NCBI RefSeq assembly: GCF_030580655.1
Contig: NZ_JAUQTB010000018.1
Location: 1 to 59,011, forward strand
Origin: Paenibacillus lacisoli
Lineage (GTDB): Bacteria; Bacillota; Bacilli; Paenibacillales; Paenibacillaceae
Reading direction: 5' to 3'
Length of the DNA stretch: 59,011 bases
In this document: positions 8,698 through 17,614 of the stretch, piece after piece
Position numbering within the stretch: position 1 is the stretch's first letter
Layout of the letters: every line of letters starts with the position of its first letter
Made by a program: the position numbers and the translations under genes
Notes under the pieces: generated by a model
What the model was told of the DNA's origin: nothing
What the model saw: only the letters and a program-made list of their open reading frames with translations
Databases searched by the model: none

Positions 8698-9575
8698 GCA
8701 TAAATGTGCAAAAAAGCTACGGCAAAGAGAACCAGGGAGCTGGTACGCTGTATCTGGTCGCAACCCCGATTGGCAATCTGGAAGATATGACTTACCGGGC
8801 AGTGCAAACTCTTCAGCAGTGTCAGATCATTGCCGCCGAGGATACGCGCCAGACCCGCAAGCTCCTAACCCACTTCGACATTACACCTGAGCAGCTGTTC
8901 AGTTATCATGAGCACAACAAAGCTGCCAGCGGCCCGGAATTAATACGATATATAATAGAAGGAAAAAATTTGGCGCTGGTTAGTGATGCCGGTCTGCCGG
9001 CGATCTCTGACCCGGGATCTGACCTTGTGAAGCTGGCTATAGCGGAGGGGATTGCTGTAGTACCGATCCCCGGAGCCAATGCAGCATTGTCGGCCTTGAT
9101 TGCATCAGGGTTGTCAACAGAACGGTTTACATTCGCCGGGTTCCCGCCCCGGGAAAAGAAGGATCTCTCAGCTCTGCTGTCTTCATTCACAGCGGCTAAT
9201 GGGACACTGATCTTCTATGAATCTCCCCATCGGGTGGCGAAGACCTTGACGGTTCTGCAAGAGACATTAGGTGAGCGTCAGGTGGTATTGGCGCGGGAGC
9301 TGACTAAGCTGCATGAAGAATTTGTTCGGGGTACGGTAAGCGAGTGCCTGCAGTGGCTGGAGGAGCACCCGCCTCTCGGAGAGTACTGTCTGCTGGTGGA
9401 AGGCAAAAGTGCAGTCATCGAACACCAGGAGCAGCAGGGGTGGTGGCAGCAGCTGTCCTTGGAAGAGCATGTATCCAAATATGAAGCAGAAGGAATGAAT
9501 CGTAAGGAGGCCATGAAAAAGACAGCCTCAGACCGTGGCTTGGCCAAACGGGACGTCTATAATGCCCTGCTGTAA
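8694..9575 (+). CDS. rsmI: 16S rRNA cytidine-1402 2'-O-methyltransferase
   Basis: 293 residues. Tetrapyrrole-methylase fold: LYLVATPIGNLEDMT near residue 18, AAEDTRQTRKLL near 48, LVSDAGLPAISDPG near 97 and a PGANAALSALIASGL block. Methylates the ribose of C1402 in the decoding centre. Overlaps yabB by ATGA, so translation is probably coupled. A 22-base perfect palindrome lies just after the stop. Confidence 0.95.
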   Translation: MSINVQKSYGKENQGAGTLYLVATPIGNLEDMTYRAVQTLQQCQIIAAEDTRQTRKLLTHFDITPEQLFSYHEHNKAASGPELIRYIIEGKNLALVSDAGLPAISDPGSDLVKLAIAEGIAVVPIPGANAALSALIASGLSTERFTFAGFPPREKKDLSALLSSFTAANGTLIFYESPHRVAKTLTVLQETLGERQVVLARELTKLHEEFVRGTVSECLQWLEEHPPLGEYCLLVEGKSAVIEHQEQQGWWQQLSLEEHVSKYEAEGMNRKEAMKKTASDRGLAKRDVYNALL

Positions 9576-9580
9576 TTGAA

Positions 9581-9602
9581 CATGTCAGGTTAACCTGACA
9601 TG
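9581..9602. repeat. 22-base perfect palindrome after rsmI
   Basis: Arms CATGTCAGGTT and AACCTGACATG meet with no spacer. There is no T tract on either side, so it is not a standard terminator. It may be a protein-binding site or an mRNA 3'-end structure. The surrounding 9603-9666 holds no gene. Confidence 0.8.
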
Positions 9603-9669
9603 AAGTACATATAGGAAAACCATAACGTTTGATTCCCCCCTGTCACGGGTACAAACTGAAGTACAAAGG

Positions 9670-9710
9670 CAAAAAAATACCTTCCAGCGATTGCAAGCAA
9701 TCGCGGAAGG
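9670..9710 (-). terminator. Terminator of abrB (minus strand)
   Basis: Stem CCTTCC-GCGATTG / CAATCGC-GGAAGG with one bulged base and loop CAAG. Read on the minus strand it is followed by a seven-T tract (positions 9677-9671). It serves the minus-strand abrB gene. Confidence 0.85.
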
Positions 9711-9778
9711 CTCAAAGGAGATATGAAAAAGGTTAGAATTAACAAATAAATGATTACTAGTATTATATACTACTTTTC

Positions 9779-10033
9779 TTATTTTGTCACAGGTGCAGGG
9801 ATTTCAGAGATACATTCGTGACATACAATTTTACCTTTGAAATATGTAACATTCTCGGCATTGCCGCAGAAGATACAAGCTGGCTCGTATTTCTTGAGCA
9901 TGATGCGCTCGCCGTCTACATAAATTTCAAGGGCGTCTTTCTCACCGATTCCCAGAGTACGACGCAATTCAATTGGAATTACGACACGACCGAGTTCATC
10001 GACCTTTCTAACAATACCTGTTGATTTCATCAT
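9779..10033 (-). CDS. abrB: Transition-state regulator AbrB
   Basis: 84 residues. The N-terminal 50 residues are the AbrB swapped-hairpin DNA-binding domain (STGIVRKVDELGRVVIPIELRR), nearly identical to B. subtilis AbrB. The C-terminal part differs: it carries two CxxC pairs (CIFC near 53-56 and CHEC near 71-74), a possible zinc ribbon also seen in clostridial AbrB proteins. AbrB represses stationary-phase and sporulation genes during growth and is itself repressed by Spo0A. GAGAGGAG precedes the ATG by about 12 bases. A Met-Met start leaves a one-residue ambiguity. A promoter at 10109-10137 and Spo0A boxes lie upstream. Confidence 0.95.
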   Translation of the reverse strand: MMKSTGIVRKVDELGRVVIPIELRRTLGIGEKDALEIYVDGERIMLKKYEPACIFCGNAENVTYFKGKIVCHECISEIPAPVTK

Positions 10034-10070
10034 AACTGATTCAGGCTCCTCTCGCCACCAAAATTATAAG

Positions 10071-10085
10071 TGTCAATATTCGACA
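10071..10085 (-). promoter_or_regulatory. Spo0A box pair in the abrB leader
   Basis: TTCGACA at 10079-10085 is an exact 0A box (TGTCGAA) on the minus strand. TGTCAAT at 10071-10077 is a weaker box in the opposite sense, and together they form a near-palindrome. They lie downstream of the proposed abrB transcription start, the same arrangement by which Spo0A represses abrB in B. subtilis. Confidence 0.6.
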
Positions 10086-10108
10086 TTATTTTATGTTTTA
10101 TGATAATT

Positions 10109-10137
10109 ACTATACCAACGATTCCCAAATCAGTCAA
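10109..10137 (-). promoter_or_regulatory. Sigma-A promoter of abrB
   Basis: On the minus strand TTGACT (10137-10132), 17 bases, TATAGT (10114-10109). It matches the consensus at 10 of 12 positions. The start would fall near 10102, about 70 bases before the ATG. Confidence 0.65.
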
Positions 10138-10187
10138 CACGAAAAATAATTGTATACAAAATTCGTTTTTCCTTATAGGGCTTGAGG

Positions 10188-10215
10188 TTGCGTCACTATA
10201 GGATATTGTTATAAT
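10188..10215 (+). promoter_or_regulatory. Candidate promoter of the HD-domain gene
   Basis: TTGCGT (10188-10193), 16 bases, TATAAT (10210-10215). The downstream Spo0A-like boxes at 10235-10315 would then lie in the leader of this gene. Confidence 0.45.
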
Positions 10216-10234
10216 TGTACCTTTTTGCTGAAAA

Positions 10235-10315
10235 TGTCGATTTGGAAAACAAGGATTACTCAATATTCGACATTGTTCGACATTAAATGTCGTAAACTTG
10301 TTGAAAACCGACAAA
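10235..10315. promoter_or_regulatory. Cluster of Spo0A-box-like sequences
   Basis: Exact TTCGACA at 10266-10272 and again at 10276-10282 (ten bases apart, same side of the helix). Near matches: TGTCGAT 10235-10241, TGTCGTA 10288-10294, and CCGACAAA 10308-10315 (TTTGTCGG on the other strand). Five sites in about 80 bases suggest cooperative Spo0A binding between abrB and the divergent gene. Confidence 0.55.
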
Positions 10316-10352
10316 GTCACGCTTACATAAGTTTAAAAAGGAGTGAATGGAA

Positions 10353-11636
10353 ATGCAGCAGCAGCTGACGGAAGAAAAAGTATTCAAAGACCCGGTACAC
10401 AATTATATTCATGTTCAGGATGTGGCCATTTGGCGGTTAATCAATACAGTCGAGTTTCAACGGCTGCGGCGCATTCGCCAGCTGGGTACCACCTATCTGA
10501 CTTTTCACGGTGCTGAGCACAGCCGATTTTCGCATTCTTTAGGGGTTTATGAGATTACCCGCCGGATTATCTCCCAATTTGAGCGCAGTAAGGACAGCGG
10601 ATGGCCTAAGGAAGAGCGGATGGTCGCTTTATGTGCAGCGCTGCTGCATGATCTTGGCCATGGACCTTTCTCTCATTCCATAGAAGAGGCTTTTCAGATG
10701 CATCATGAGGAGTGGACCTGCCGCATTATTTTGGGAGACACCGAGGTCAATGCTGTACTGCGTCAGATCGAGCCAGATTTCCCTGAGAAGGTCGCAGCTG
10801 TAATCTGTAAAACCTATGATAAGCCTATCGTCATTAATCTGGTATCCAGCCCGCTCGATGCGGATCGTATGGACTATCTGCTGCGTGATGCTCATTTTAC
10901 CGGTGTAAACTATGGAACCATTGATATGGACCGTATTCTTCGCATGCTCCGACCTCATGATGGACGTATTGTGGTCAAAGAATCCGGCATGCATGCCGTT
11001 GAGGACTATCTCATGTCGCGCTATCAGATGTATTGGCAGGTTTATTTCCATCCGGTAACCCGCAGCTCTGAAATTCTGCTGCGACAGATCTTCCGCAGGC
11101 TCAAAGAACTGGTTACTCAAGATTATGAATTTAAATTCATGTTGGATCCAATTCCGGGCCTATTGGCGGGAAATTTGTCAGTAAAGGAATATTTGATGCT
11201 GGACGAGGCCTTAATTCAAACTTCATTTGCTCAGTGGCGAAATGAAAAGGATTCGGTATTGAGTGACTTGTGCAGCCGATTTCTGGATCGGAGATTGTAT
11301 AAATATGTAGAAATAGAGAATATGGACATGGGAATGATCGATGAGGTCCGCGAGGCTTTCCTGGCGGTGGGGCTCCATCCTCATTATGATATGGAAATTG
11401 ATTTTCCAACGGATCTTCCGTATGATGTGTTTCGACCGGATGGCCATTCCACCGAGAAGCAGATCTTACTGCTGGACCGGCATCAGAATGTGAGGGAAAT
11501 ATCTGAAGTTTCTGATATTGTCCGTTCCATCAGCGGGATTCACCGCGGGAAGTATCATATGTATTTTCCGCACAATAAAGTTGAGGCTGTGAAGTCCCGT
11601 CTTCCTGCCGAGATTCGACAGCTGTTCGATAAATAG
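10353..11636 (+). CDS. HD-domain nucleotide phosphohydrolase-like protein
   Basis: 427 residues. HD superfamily metal hydrolase: EFQRLRRIRQLG near residue 33, HSRFSHSLGVYE near 57, LLHDLGHGPFSHS near 100 and SSPLDADRMDYLLRD near 168. This layout is that of the dGTP triphosphohydrolase-like SAMHD1/YwfO proteins. B. subtilis YwfO hydrolyses dNTPs broadly, so dNTP control is the likely role but is not proven. ATG 10353 is favoured over 10347 by spacing from AAAAAGGAG. In B. subtilis this place next to abrB holds metS. Possible Spo0A control from the boxes upstream. Confidence 0.88.
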   Translation: MQQQLTEEKVFKDPVHNYIHVQDVAIWRLINTVEFQRLRRIRQLGTTYLTFHGAEHSRFSHSLGVYEITRRIISQFERSKDSGWPKEERMVALCAALLHDLGHGPFSHSIEEAFQMHHEEWTCRIILGDTEVNAVLRQIEPDFPEKVAAVICKTYDKPIVINLVSSPLDADRMDYLLRDAHFTGVNYGTIDMDRILRMLRPHDGRIVVKESGMHAVEDYLMSRYQMYWQVYFHPVTRSSEILLRQIFRRLKELVTQDYEFKFMLDPIPGLLAGNLSVKEYLMLDEALIQTSFAQWRNEKDSVLSDLCSRFLDRRLYKYVEIENMDMGMIDEVREAFLAVGLHPHYDMEIDFPTDLPYDVFRPDGHSTEKQILLLDRHQNVREISEVSDIVRSISGIHRGKYHMYFPHNKVEAVKSRLPAEIRQLFDK

Positions 11637-11641
11637 GCGAT

Positions 11642-11681
11642 TAACATAGATACTCAACGAATAACATAGATATTCAACGAA
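11642..11681. repeat. Tandem 20-base duplication before tatD
   Basis: Two adjacent copies of TAACATAGATACTCAACGAA that differ at one base (C/T). It is just before the tatD ribosome site and after the HD gene stop. It looks like a recent slippage or tandem duplication. No role is apparent. Confidence 0.85.
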
Positions 11682-11698
11682 AAAAGGAGAATTGAAAC

Positions 11699-12469
11699 AT
11701 GAATCTGTTTGATACCCATACCCATCTGGATGCTTCCCAGTTCGATGAAGACCGTGAGGAGGTCATCCAGCGTGCTTATGACTCTGGTGTGACACGCATG
11801 GTCAATGTCGGTTTTAACCGCGAAACGATTCCAAGTACGATGGAACTCGCAGAAACCTATGACTTTATTTATGCTGCTGTTGGCTGGCATCCGCAGGATG
11901 CCATTACGATGAAAGAGGGGGATCTGGAATGGATCGCATCTCTGTGCAGTCATGACAAAGTGGTGGCGATCGGCGAGATTGGTCTGGACTACTACTGGGA
12001 TACTTCACCGAAGGAAATTCAGCATGAAGTTTTCCGAAAGCAGATTGGGTTGGCCCGTGAGCTGAAGATGCCGATCGTGATTCATAACCGGGATGCCCAT
12101 GAGGATACCATTCGGATTTTACGTGAAGAAAAGGCTTCTGAGATCGGCGGGATTATGCACTCTTTCTCCGGCAGCTGGGATACAGCCAAAATGGCTCTGG
12201 ATATGGGCTTTCATCTCTCCTTCGGAGGGCCTGTTACATTCAAAAATGCGAAGCAGCCCAAGGAGGTTCTGGCACAGGTTCCTATCGACCGTCTGCTGAT
12301 CGAAACGGACTCTCCTTACCTCACACCACACCCCTTCCGCGGGAAGCGAAATGAGTCTGCGCATGTCCGTTTGGTGGCCGAGGCTGCAGCCGAAATCAGG
12401 GGCATGTCCGTTGAAGAATTGGTGGAAATCACAACCAAAAATGCACTGGAACGATTTGACATTCAGTGA
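11699..12469 (+). CDS. yabD: TatD family metal-dependent hydrolase (YabD)
   Basis: 256 residues, TIM-barrel hydrolase. Metal ligands are visible: DTHTHLD at residues 5-11, GEIGLDYYW near 92, IHNRDAHEDT near 127, MHSFSG near 152 and ETDSPYLTP near 202. TatD proteins are 3'-5' exonucleases or DNases that act in DNA repair or RNA quality control. AAAAAGGAG precedes the ATG. It sits upstream of yabE and rnmV as in B. subtilis. Confidence 0.93.
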   Translation: MNLFDTHTHLDASQFDEDREEVIQRAYDSGVTRMVNVGFNRETIPSTMELAETYDFIYAAVGWHPQDAITMKEGDLEWIASLCSHDKVVAIGEIGLDYYWDTSPKEIQHEVFRKQIGLARELKMPIVIHNRDAHEDTIRILREEKASEIGGIMHSFSGSWDTAKMALDMGFHLSFGGPVTFKNAKQPKEVLAQVPIDRLLIETDSPYLTPHPFRGKRNESAHVRLVAEAAAEIRGMSVEELVEITTKNALERFDIQ

Positions 12470-12684
12470 AAACAGGAGTAAAACCAGCAAAAAATGAAGT
12501 TAGACGGAGTTAATCAAGAATTTGTTAAGGAAAAAACAAGAATATTACAAAATTTTAACCGGATATTTAGAAAAACGCTCTTGAACGCAGCTTTACAATC
12601 CGTATCCAAACAGGATATCATCTTTTCAGTGAATTGTTGTTCATTGGCATGGAGTGAAGTGTTCAGCAATTGACATCCATGAAC
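12470..12684. other. AT-rich leader before the riboswitch
   Basis: About 215 bases with no supportable gene. It presumably holds the promoter for the riboswitch transcript. TTGTTA at 12532 and TTGAAC at 12581 are possible -35 hexamers, but no convincing -10 is at the right spacing, so no promoter is called. Confidence 0.4.
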
Positions 12685-12885
12685 CATTCTCGCTTAATCT
12701 CCGTTAGGAGAACGGGGGAACCGATAGGGATGATGGCTTGAAGATTGGCCGCTTCCGTATTTGATTTCTTTTGTGGGTCTTTGGGGTGAATTTAAGGGCG
12801 TCCGCCATGAGCGGGTGACCTGAGATAGGGCGACTCTCACGTCCGAACCCGACAGCTAACCCCGTAAGCGTAATAAGAGAGAAGC
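12685..12885 (+). ncRNA. Cyclic-di-AMP riboswitch (ydaO-yuaA class)
   Basis: Conserved blocks of the ydaO class appear in order: CTCGCTTAATCTCCG (about 12690), GGGGGAACCGAT (about 12714), GGGGTGAAT (12783), GCGGGTGACCTGAGATAGGG (about 12811), and CCGAACCCGACAGCTAACCC (about 12843) then CGTAAGCG. In known members, c-di-AMP binding shuts off the downstream gene. Here that is the cell-wall gene yabE, a typical target class, and a terminator follows at 12925. Confidence 0.88.
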
Positions 12886-12924
12886 AACCTCGGGCATGAT
12901 AACTCCGTTTGTTCAGACATTCAG

Positions 12925-12976
12925 GAAGCCGCGAAAGAGCTCTCTAAGCACTCTTTCTTTGGCTTCTTTTGTTTTG
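12925..12976 (+). terminator. Expression-platform terminator of the riboswitch
   Basis: Stem GAAGCC..AAAGAG / CTCTTT..GGCTTC (small internal mismatch) followed by TTTTGTTTT. It lies 40 bases after the riboswitch core and about 180 bases before yabE, and is the likely switch point. The remaining 12977-13156 holds no clear gene. Confidence 0.75.
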
Positions 12977-13156
12977 GAGAATGGAACTCTGCCGTTCACT
13001 CGCAGTCAGGGTGGCCGGGCAGCATGCAGCGAAGAAGGGTTCAAGGTGCAGGGCAGTCTGAGGTTTGGGCAGGTCCTGTAGAAAATTTGTTATAGTCGCG
13101 TCAAATCCTATCATGCGTTACTCTTGACGGCGGGGCTATGGAGGAGGACGGAGGAA

Positions 13157-14371
13157 GTGGGCAACTTTCAACCAGAGGATACCCATGAGTCACGATCATC
13201 CAGCAAGTCTTACGCGTTGCGATGGAAGCATGAGAAAATGCGTCAACTTACACTGGCCGCTGTCTTCTCAATCGCACTTACAGTCTTGATCTTGTTAGTT
13301 ATCAATGGTCAAGGAAAAAAACAGGTGTCCTTTGTTATCGATGGTCAACCAACGACTGTTGAGACTCGTAAATCGCTGCTTCAGGAAGTGCTGGCTGAAC
13401 AGTCGATTGTCATCAATCCTCACGATAAGGTATCGAAGCCGTTGAACGGCGCGCTGCTGGATGGTGATCAGGTCGAAATTACGCGTGCTGCACAGATTCG
13501 TGTTATCGCGGACGGCCAAACGAAGACACAATACACGACAGAAAATACGGTTAAGGATGCCATTGGCACGCTGGGCTATCAGGTATCCGGTAACGATAAA
13601 GTATATCCTGCCAAATCTGCGGCTGTGACGGCCAACATGGACATTCGTATTGTCCGTGTGGAGAAGCAAACGGCCCAGAACAAGGTCACTGTTCCCTTCC
13701 AGGTAATCAAGACAGCAGACCCAAGCCTCTATACGGGTGACAATCGGGTCATTCAGCGCGGTCAGTCCGGTGTCGTGGTACAGCACATTCAGAAGGTATT
13801 TCAGGATGGTAAGCTGATCACCAAGACAATGACCGGCAAGGAAGTTCAAGTAAGCCGTCAGGATAAGGTCATCGCTGTCGGAACCAAGAAGAAGCCGGCG
13901 CCAAAACCAGTCGTGCTTGCAGCAGTAACAACGACCAAAGAGACAAAGAAGGCGACAACAGCAGCTGCAACAACCAAGAAAACCAAAGCAGCAACGGTGA
14001 AGAAGGTAAGCAGCAGCTCTGACAGTAACGTGATCAGCAGATCTGGTGTCCAGTTCAAGTATAAAAAAGTTTTGAAAAATGTATCAATGACTGCGTACTC
14101 TTCTCAGGAGCCGGGAATTGGCACACGTACCGCATCGGGTTCCCGTGTAACGGAAGGACGAACAATCGCTGTAGATACAAGTGTTATTCCAATGGGCTGG
14201 TGGGTCTATATTGAAGGACTGGGCTTCCGCCGTGCGGAGGATACCGGCAGCGCCATAAAAGGCAACAAAATCGATGTGTATTATGAGTCTTTGTCAGCTG
14301 CGCGTAATTTTGGCCGCAAGTCCGGACGGACGGTCTATGTGATCGGGCCGGTCAAACCAGAACTGAACTAA
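13157..14371 (+). CDS. yabE: YabE: G5 and 3D domain cell-wall protein
   Basis: 404 residues. One N-terminal membrane segment (AAVFSIALTVLILLVI near residue 35), then repeated DUF348 domains (near 60-160), a G5 domain (near 170-250), a Lys/Thr/Ala-rich linker and a C-terminal 3D domain with its three aspartates (AVD, AED, IDVYY). The family resembles resuscitation-promoting factors and is thought to cleave peptidoglycan. GTG 13157 is chosen by GAGGAGG nine bases upstream. TTG 13124 is the alternative. Its mRNA carries the c-di-AMP riboswitch, so wall remodelling is tied to this second messenger. Confidence 0.92.
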   Translation: MGNFQPEDTHESRSSSKSYALRWKHEKMRQLTLAAVFSIALTVLILLVINGQGKKQVSFVIDGQPTTVETRKSLLQEVLAEQSIVINPHDKVSKPLNGALLDGDQVEITRAAQIRVIADGQTKTQYTTENTVKDAIGTLGYQVSGNDKVYPAKSAAVTANMDIRIVRVEKQTAQNKVTVPFQVIKTADPSLYTGDNRVIQRGQSGVVVQHIQKVFQDGKLITKTMTGKEVQVSRQDKVIAVGTKKKPAPKPVVLAAVTTTKETKKATTAAATTKKTKAATVKKVSSSSDSNVISRSGVQFKYKKVLKNVSMTAYSSQEPGIGTRTASGSRVTEGRTIAVDTSVIPMGWWVYIEGLGFRRAEDTGSAIKGNKIDVYYESLSAARNFGRKSGRTVYVIGPVKPELN

Positions 14372-14489
14372 TTCATTTTACATTACTGCATGAATGCTAT
14401 AATATAATGATCATCAAAATGCGATGCTAAGAAGAGGCGATGTCCTCTTCTTTTTGTTTGGATATAGGAATAAGAAGGGAAGACCGATT

Positions 14490-15925
<1,436 letters not shown>

Positions 15926-15948
15926 TTCTTCATAATTACATTTCGATA

Positions 15949-15970
15949 AGCCGCCTTCGGGCGGTTTTTT
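15949..15970 (+). terminator. Terminator after ksgA
   Basis: CCGCC-TTCG-GGCGG tetraloop hairpin followed by T6. Confidence 0.9.
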
Positions 15971-15992
15971 GGCGTTAAGGCAGGTTAGGATG

Positions 15993-16021
15993 AACCAAAG
16001 TGGTTATGGGCCCATACCATA
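15993..16021 (+). promoter_or_regulatory. Sigma-K-type promoter of yabG
   Basis: AACC (15993-15996), 16 bases, CATACCATA (16013-16021). This is a full match to the sigma-K consensus (mACm, N16, CATAnnnTA). B. subtilis yabG is a sigma-K gene. The predicted start near 16028 falls inside the GGAGAGGTGA ribosome site, leaving a very short leader. Confidence 0.6.
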
Positions 16022-16042
16022 GGGGAGAGGTGATAATCGTTG

Positions 16043-16942
16043 ATGAACATTGGAGACCTGGTCGTCCGGAAATCTTACGGCGCTGATGTAACCTTTCGGG
16101 TCGAAGGCATTCAGCACCAGCAGGCCGTAATTAAGGGTACAGAGTTTCGGCTGCTGGCCGATGCCCCCGTGGAGGACCTGATTCAGGTCCCTGCAGACCC
16201 CATGAGTGGTAAAACCAAACGCGCACAGATCAAAGCGCATCAATCCCTGTCTTTGCTGCAGCAGGACCGTGAAGAGCAGGTTCAGCGGAATAGAGCTCTG
16301 TTGGAGAATGGAGAGTGGCAGGGCACGAAGGAGCTTTCTTATTTTGAAATGCCGGGCAAGGTACTGCATCTGGATGGTGACGCTGCTTACCTGCAGAAAA
16401 GCATGGCGCTCTATGAACAGCTTCGCGTACCAGCGGAAGGCCACCATGTGCATGAGTCGGCGATGGCAGACACCCTGTACCGACTGCTCCCGCGGGTAAG
16501 GCCTGATATTGTGGTAATTACGGGTCATGATGGTGTACTTAAGCAGCGCCAGCCTTACGACCTTTACAGCTTGAGCAGCTACAAGAACTCACAGAATTTT
16601 ATAGCGGCGATTCAAGCGGCAAGACAGTATGAGCGGAGTCTGGATGCGCTAACGATTGTAGCAGGGGCCTGCCAGTCGCATTTTGAGGCTCTGCTGCGTG
16701 CGGGGGCTAATTTTGCCAGCTCACCGGGGCGGATTCTCATTCATGCCCTGGATCCTGTGTATGTGGCAGCTAAGGCGTCATTTACCTCGATTCGGGAGAT
16801 GGTCAATCTAGGTGATGTTCTGCACCATACGATTAGCGGCAGTCAAGGTGTAGGCGGTGTAGAGACACGGGGAAGCCACCGGATCGGCCTGCCCCGCTTG
16901 AATGATCTGTCTACGTTAAAAGTAACCCCTTCAGCTATATAA
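16043..16942 (+). CDS. yabG: Sporulation-specific protease YabG
   Basis: 299 residues. Matches YabG over its length, with an N-terminal IGDLVVRKSYGADVTFRV region and the segments DIVVITGHDG and TIVAGACQSHFEALL, which hold the proposed catalytic His and Cys. YabG is made in the mother cell and trims coat proteins such as SafA and SpoIVA during coat maturation. ATG 16043 or TTG 16040 both fit the GGAGAGGTGA site. Likely monocistronic under sigma-K. Confidence 0.93.
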   Translation: MNIGDLVVRKSYGADVTFRVEGIQHQQAVIKGTEFRLLADAPVEDLIQVPADPMSGKTKRAQIKAHQSLSLLQQDREEQVQRNRALLENGEWQGTKELSYFEMPGKVLHLDGDAAYLQKSMALYEQLRVPAEGHHVHESAMADTLYRLLPRVRPDIVVITGHDGVLKQRQPYDLYSLSSYKNSQNFIAAIQAARQYERSLDALTIVAGACQSHFEALLRAGANFASSPGRILIHALDPVYVAAKASFTSIREMVNLGDVLHHTISGSQGVGGVETRGSHRIGLPRLNDLSTLKVTPSAI

Positions 16943-17083
16943 TGCTGTGCTGCATTCGCCAGGCATCCTTTACAGCCCTCTAATCGAGGGCTATTTTGTT
17001 TTGGCAGAAAGGATAGGAATGGCTCCTAAGGTTCATACTAAAGTATCAATCCAGGGCAATCCGAATAGGAGTGAAAAAATATA

Positions 17084-17113
17084 TTGACAATCGTTTTTCG
17101 TTGTTGATATAAT
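17084..17113 (+). promoter_or_regulatory. Sigma-A promoter P1 of veg
   Basis: TTGACA (17084-17089), 18 bases, TATAAT (17108-17113): both hexamers are perfect. Confidence 0.8.
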
Positions 17114-17125
17114 ATTTCATTTGAT

Positions 17126-17154
17126 TTGACAATTGCCCTCCTGTTTGGTATAAT
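17126..17154 (+). promoter_or_regulatory. Sigma-A promoter P2 of veg
   Basis: TTGACA (17126-17131), 17 bases, TATAAT (17149-17154): perfect consensus and spacing. The start would be near 17161, a very short leader before GAGGTGG and the ATG. Two tandem strong promoters are also the hallmark of B. subtilis veg. Confidence 0.9.
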
Positions 17155-17181
17155 GGATGAGAAAAGAGGTGGTCGTTAGCA

Positions 17182-17457
17182 ATGGCTAAAACTACGCTGT
17201 TGGAGATTAAACGCAGTCTCGACGAACATGTTGGTGAGAAAATCTTATTACGTGCAAATGGTGGACGTCGTAAGACGATTGAGCGAACTGGAGTCTTGGA
17301 AGAAACGTACCCTTCTGTTTTTATTGTAAAGCTCGATCAGGAGCAGCAAACATTCAAGCGAGTATCTTACAGTTATGCGGATATACTGACAGAATCAGTG
17401 GAAGTGATGGTCTGCAATGCAGATCTTCAGCTGCCTTTGGAGTATATGGAGTCATAA
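17182..17457 (+). CDS. veg: Veg protein
   Basis: 91 residues, full length for Veg: [21 protein letters not shown], then [30 protein letters not shown]. It has an Sm-like beta-barrel character. In B. subtilis Veg is abundant, promotes biofilm gene expression by opposing SinR, and affects spore outgrowth. Driven by two consensus promoters and ended by a terminator at 17467, so it is a strongly expressed single gene. Ribosome site GAGGTGG. Confidence 0.95.
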   Translation: MAKTTLLEIKRSLDEHVGEKILLRANGGRRKTIERTGVLEETYPSVFIVKLDQEQQTFKRVSYSYADILTESVEVMVCNADLQLPLEYMES

Positions 17458-17466
17458 CGTTTGGAC

Positions 17467-17503
17467 AAGCAGTTCTGCACGTCAGTGCAGGGCTGCTTTT
17501 TTT
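17467..17503 (+). terminator. Terminator after veg
   Basis: AAGCAG..CTGCAC-GTCA-GTGCAG..CTGCTT with a small internal loop, then T5. Confidence 0.88.
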
Positions 17504-17539
17504 ATACATGCAGACGAGAACAGCTGACAGGAAAAGGCG

Positions 17540-17568
17540 GAATGACTCTGCGGCAGGACGGCATACTA
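17540..17568 (+). promoter_or_regulatory. Sigma-G promoter of sspF
   Basis: GAATG (17540-17544), 17 bases, CATACTA (17562-17568). Full match to the sigma-G consensus (GHATR, CATAMTA) upstream of a known forespore gene. Confidence 0.8.
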
Positions 17569-17614
17569 GTGAGGAAGGCCGTATTAACCAATGACGAATA
17601 AGGGGGCATATTTC

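Noticed and set aside
10030..10320. A 96-codon minus-strand frame upstream of abrB
   Set aside because: It lies in the AT-rich regulatory region with the promoter and Spo0A boxes and has no ribosome site or family.
12896..13081. A 61-codon frame after the riboswitch
   Set aside because: It spans the expression-platform terminator, has no ribosome site and a translation without family features.
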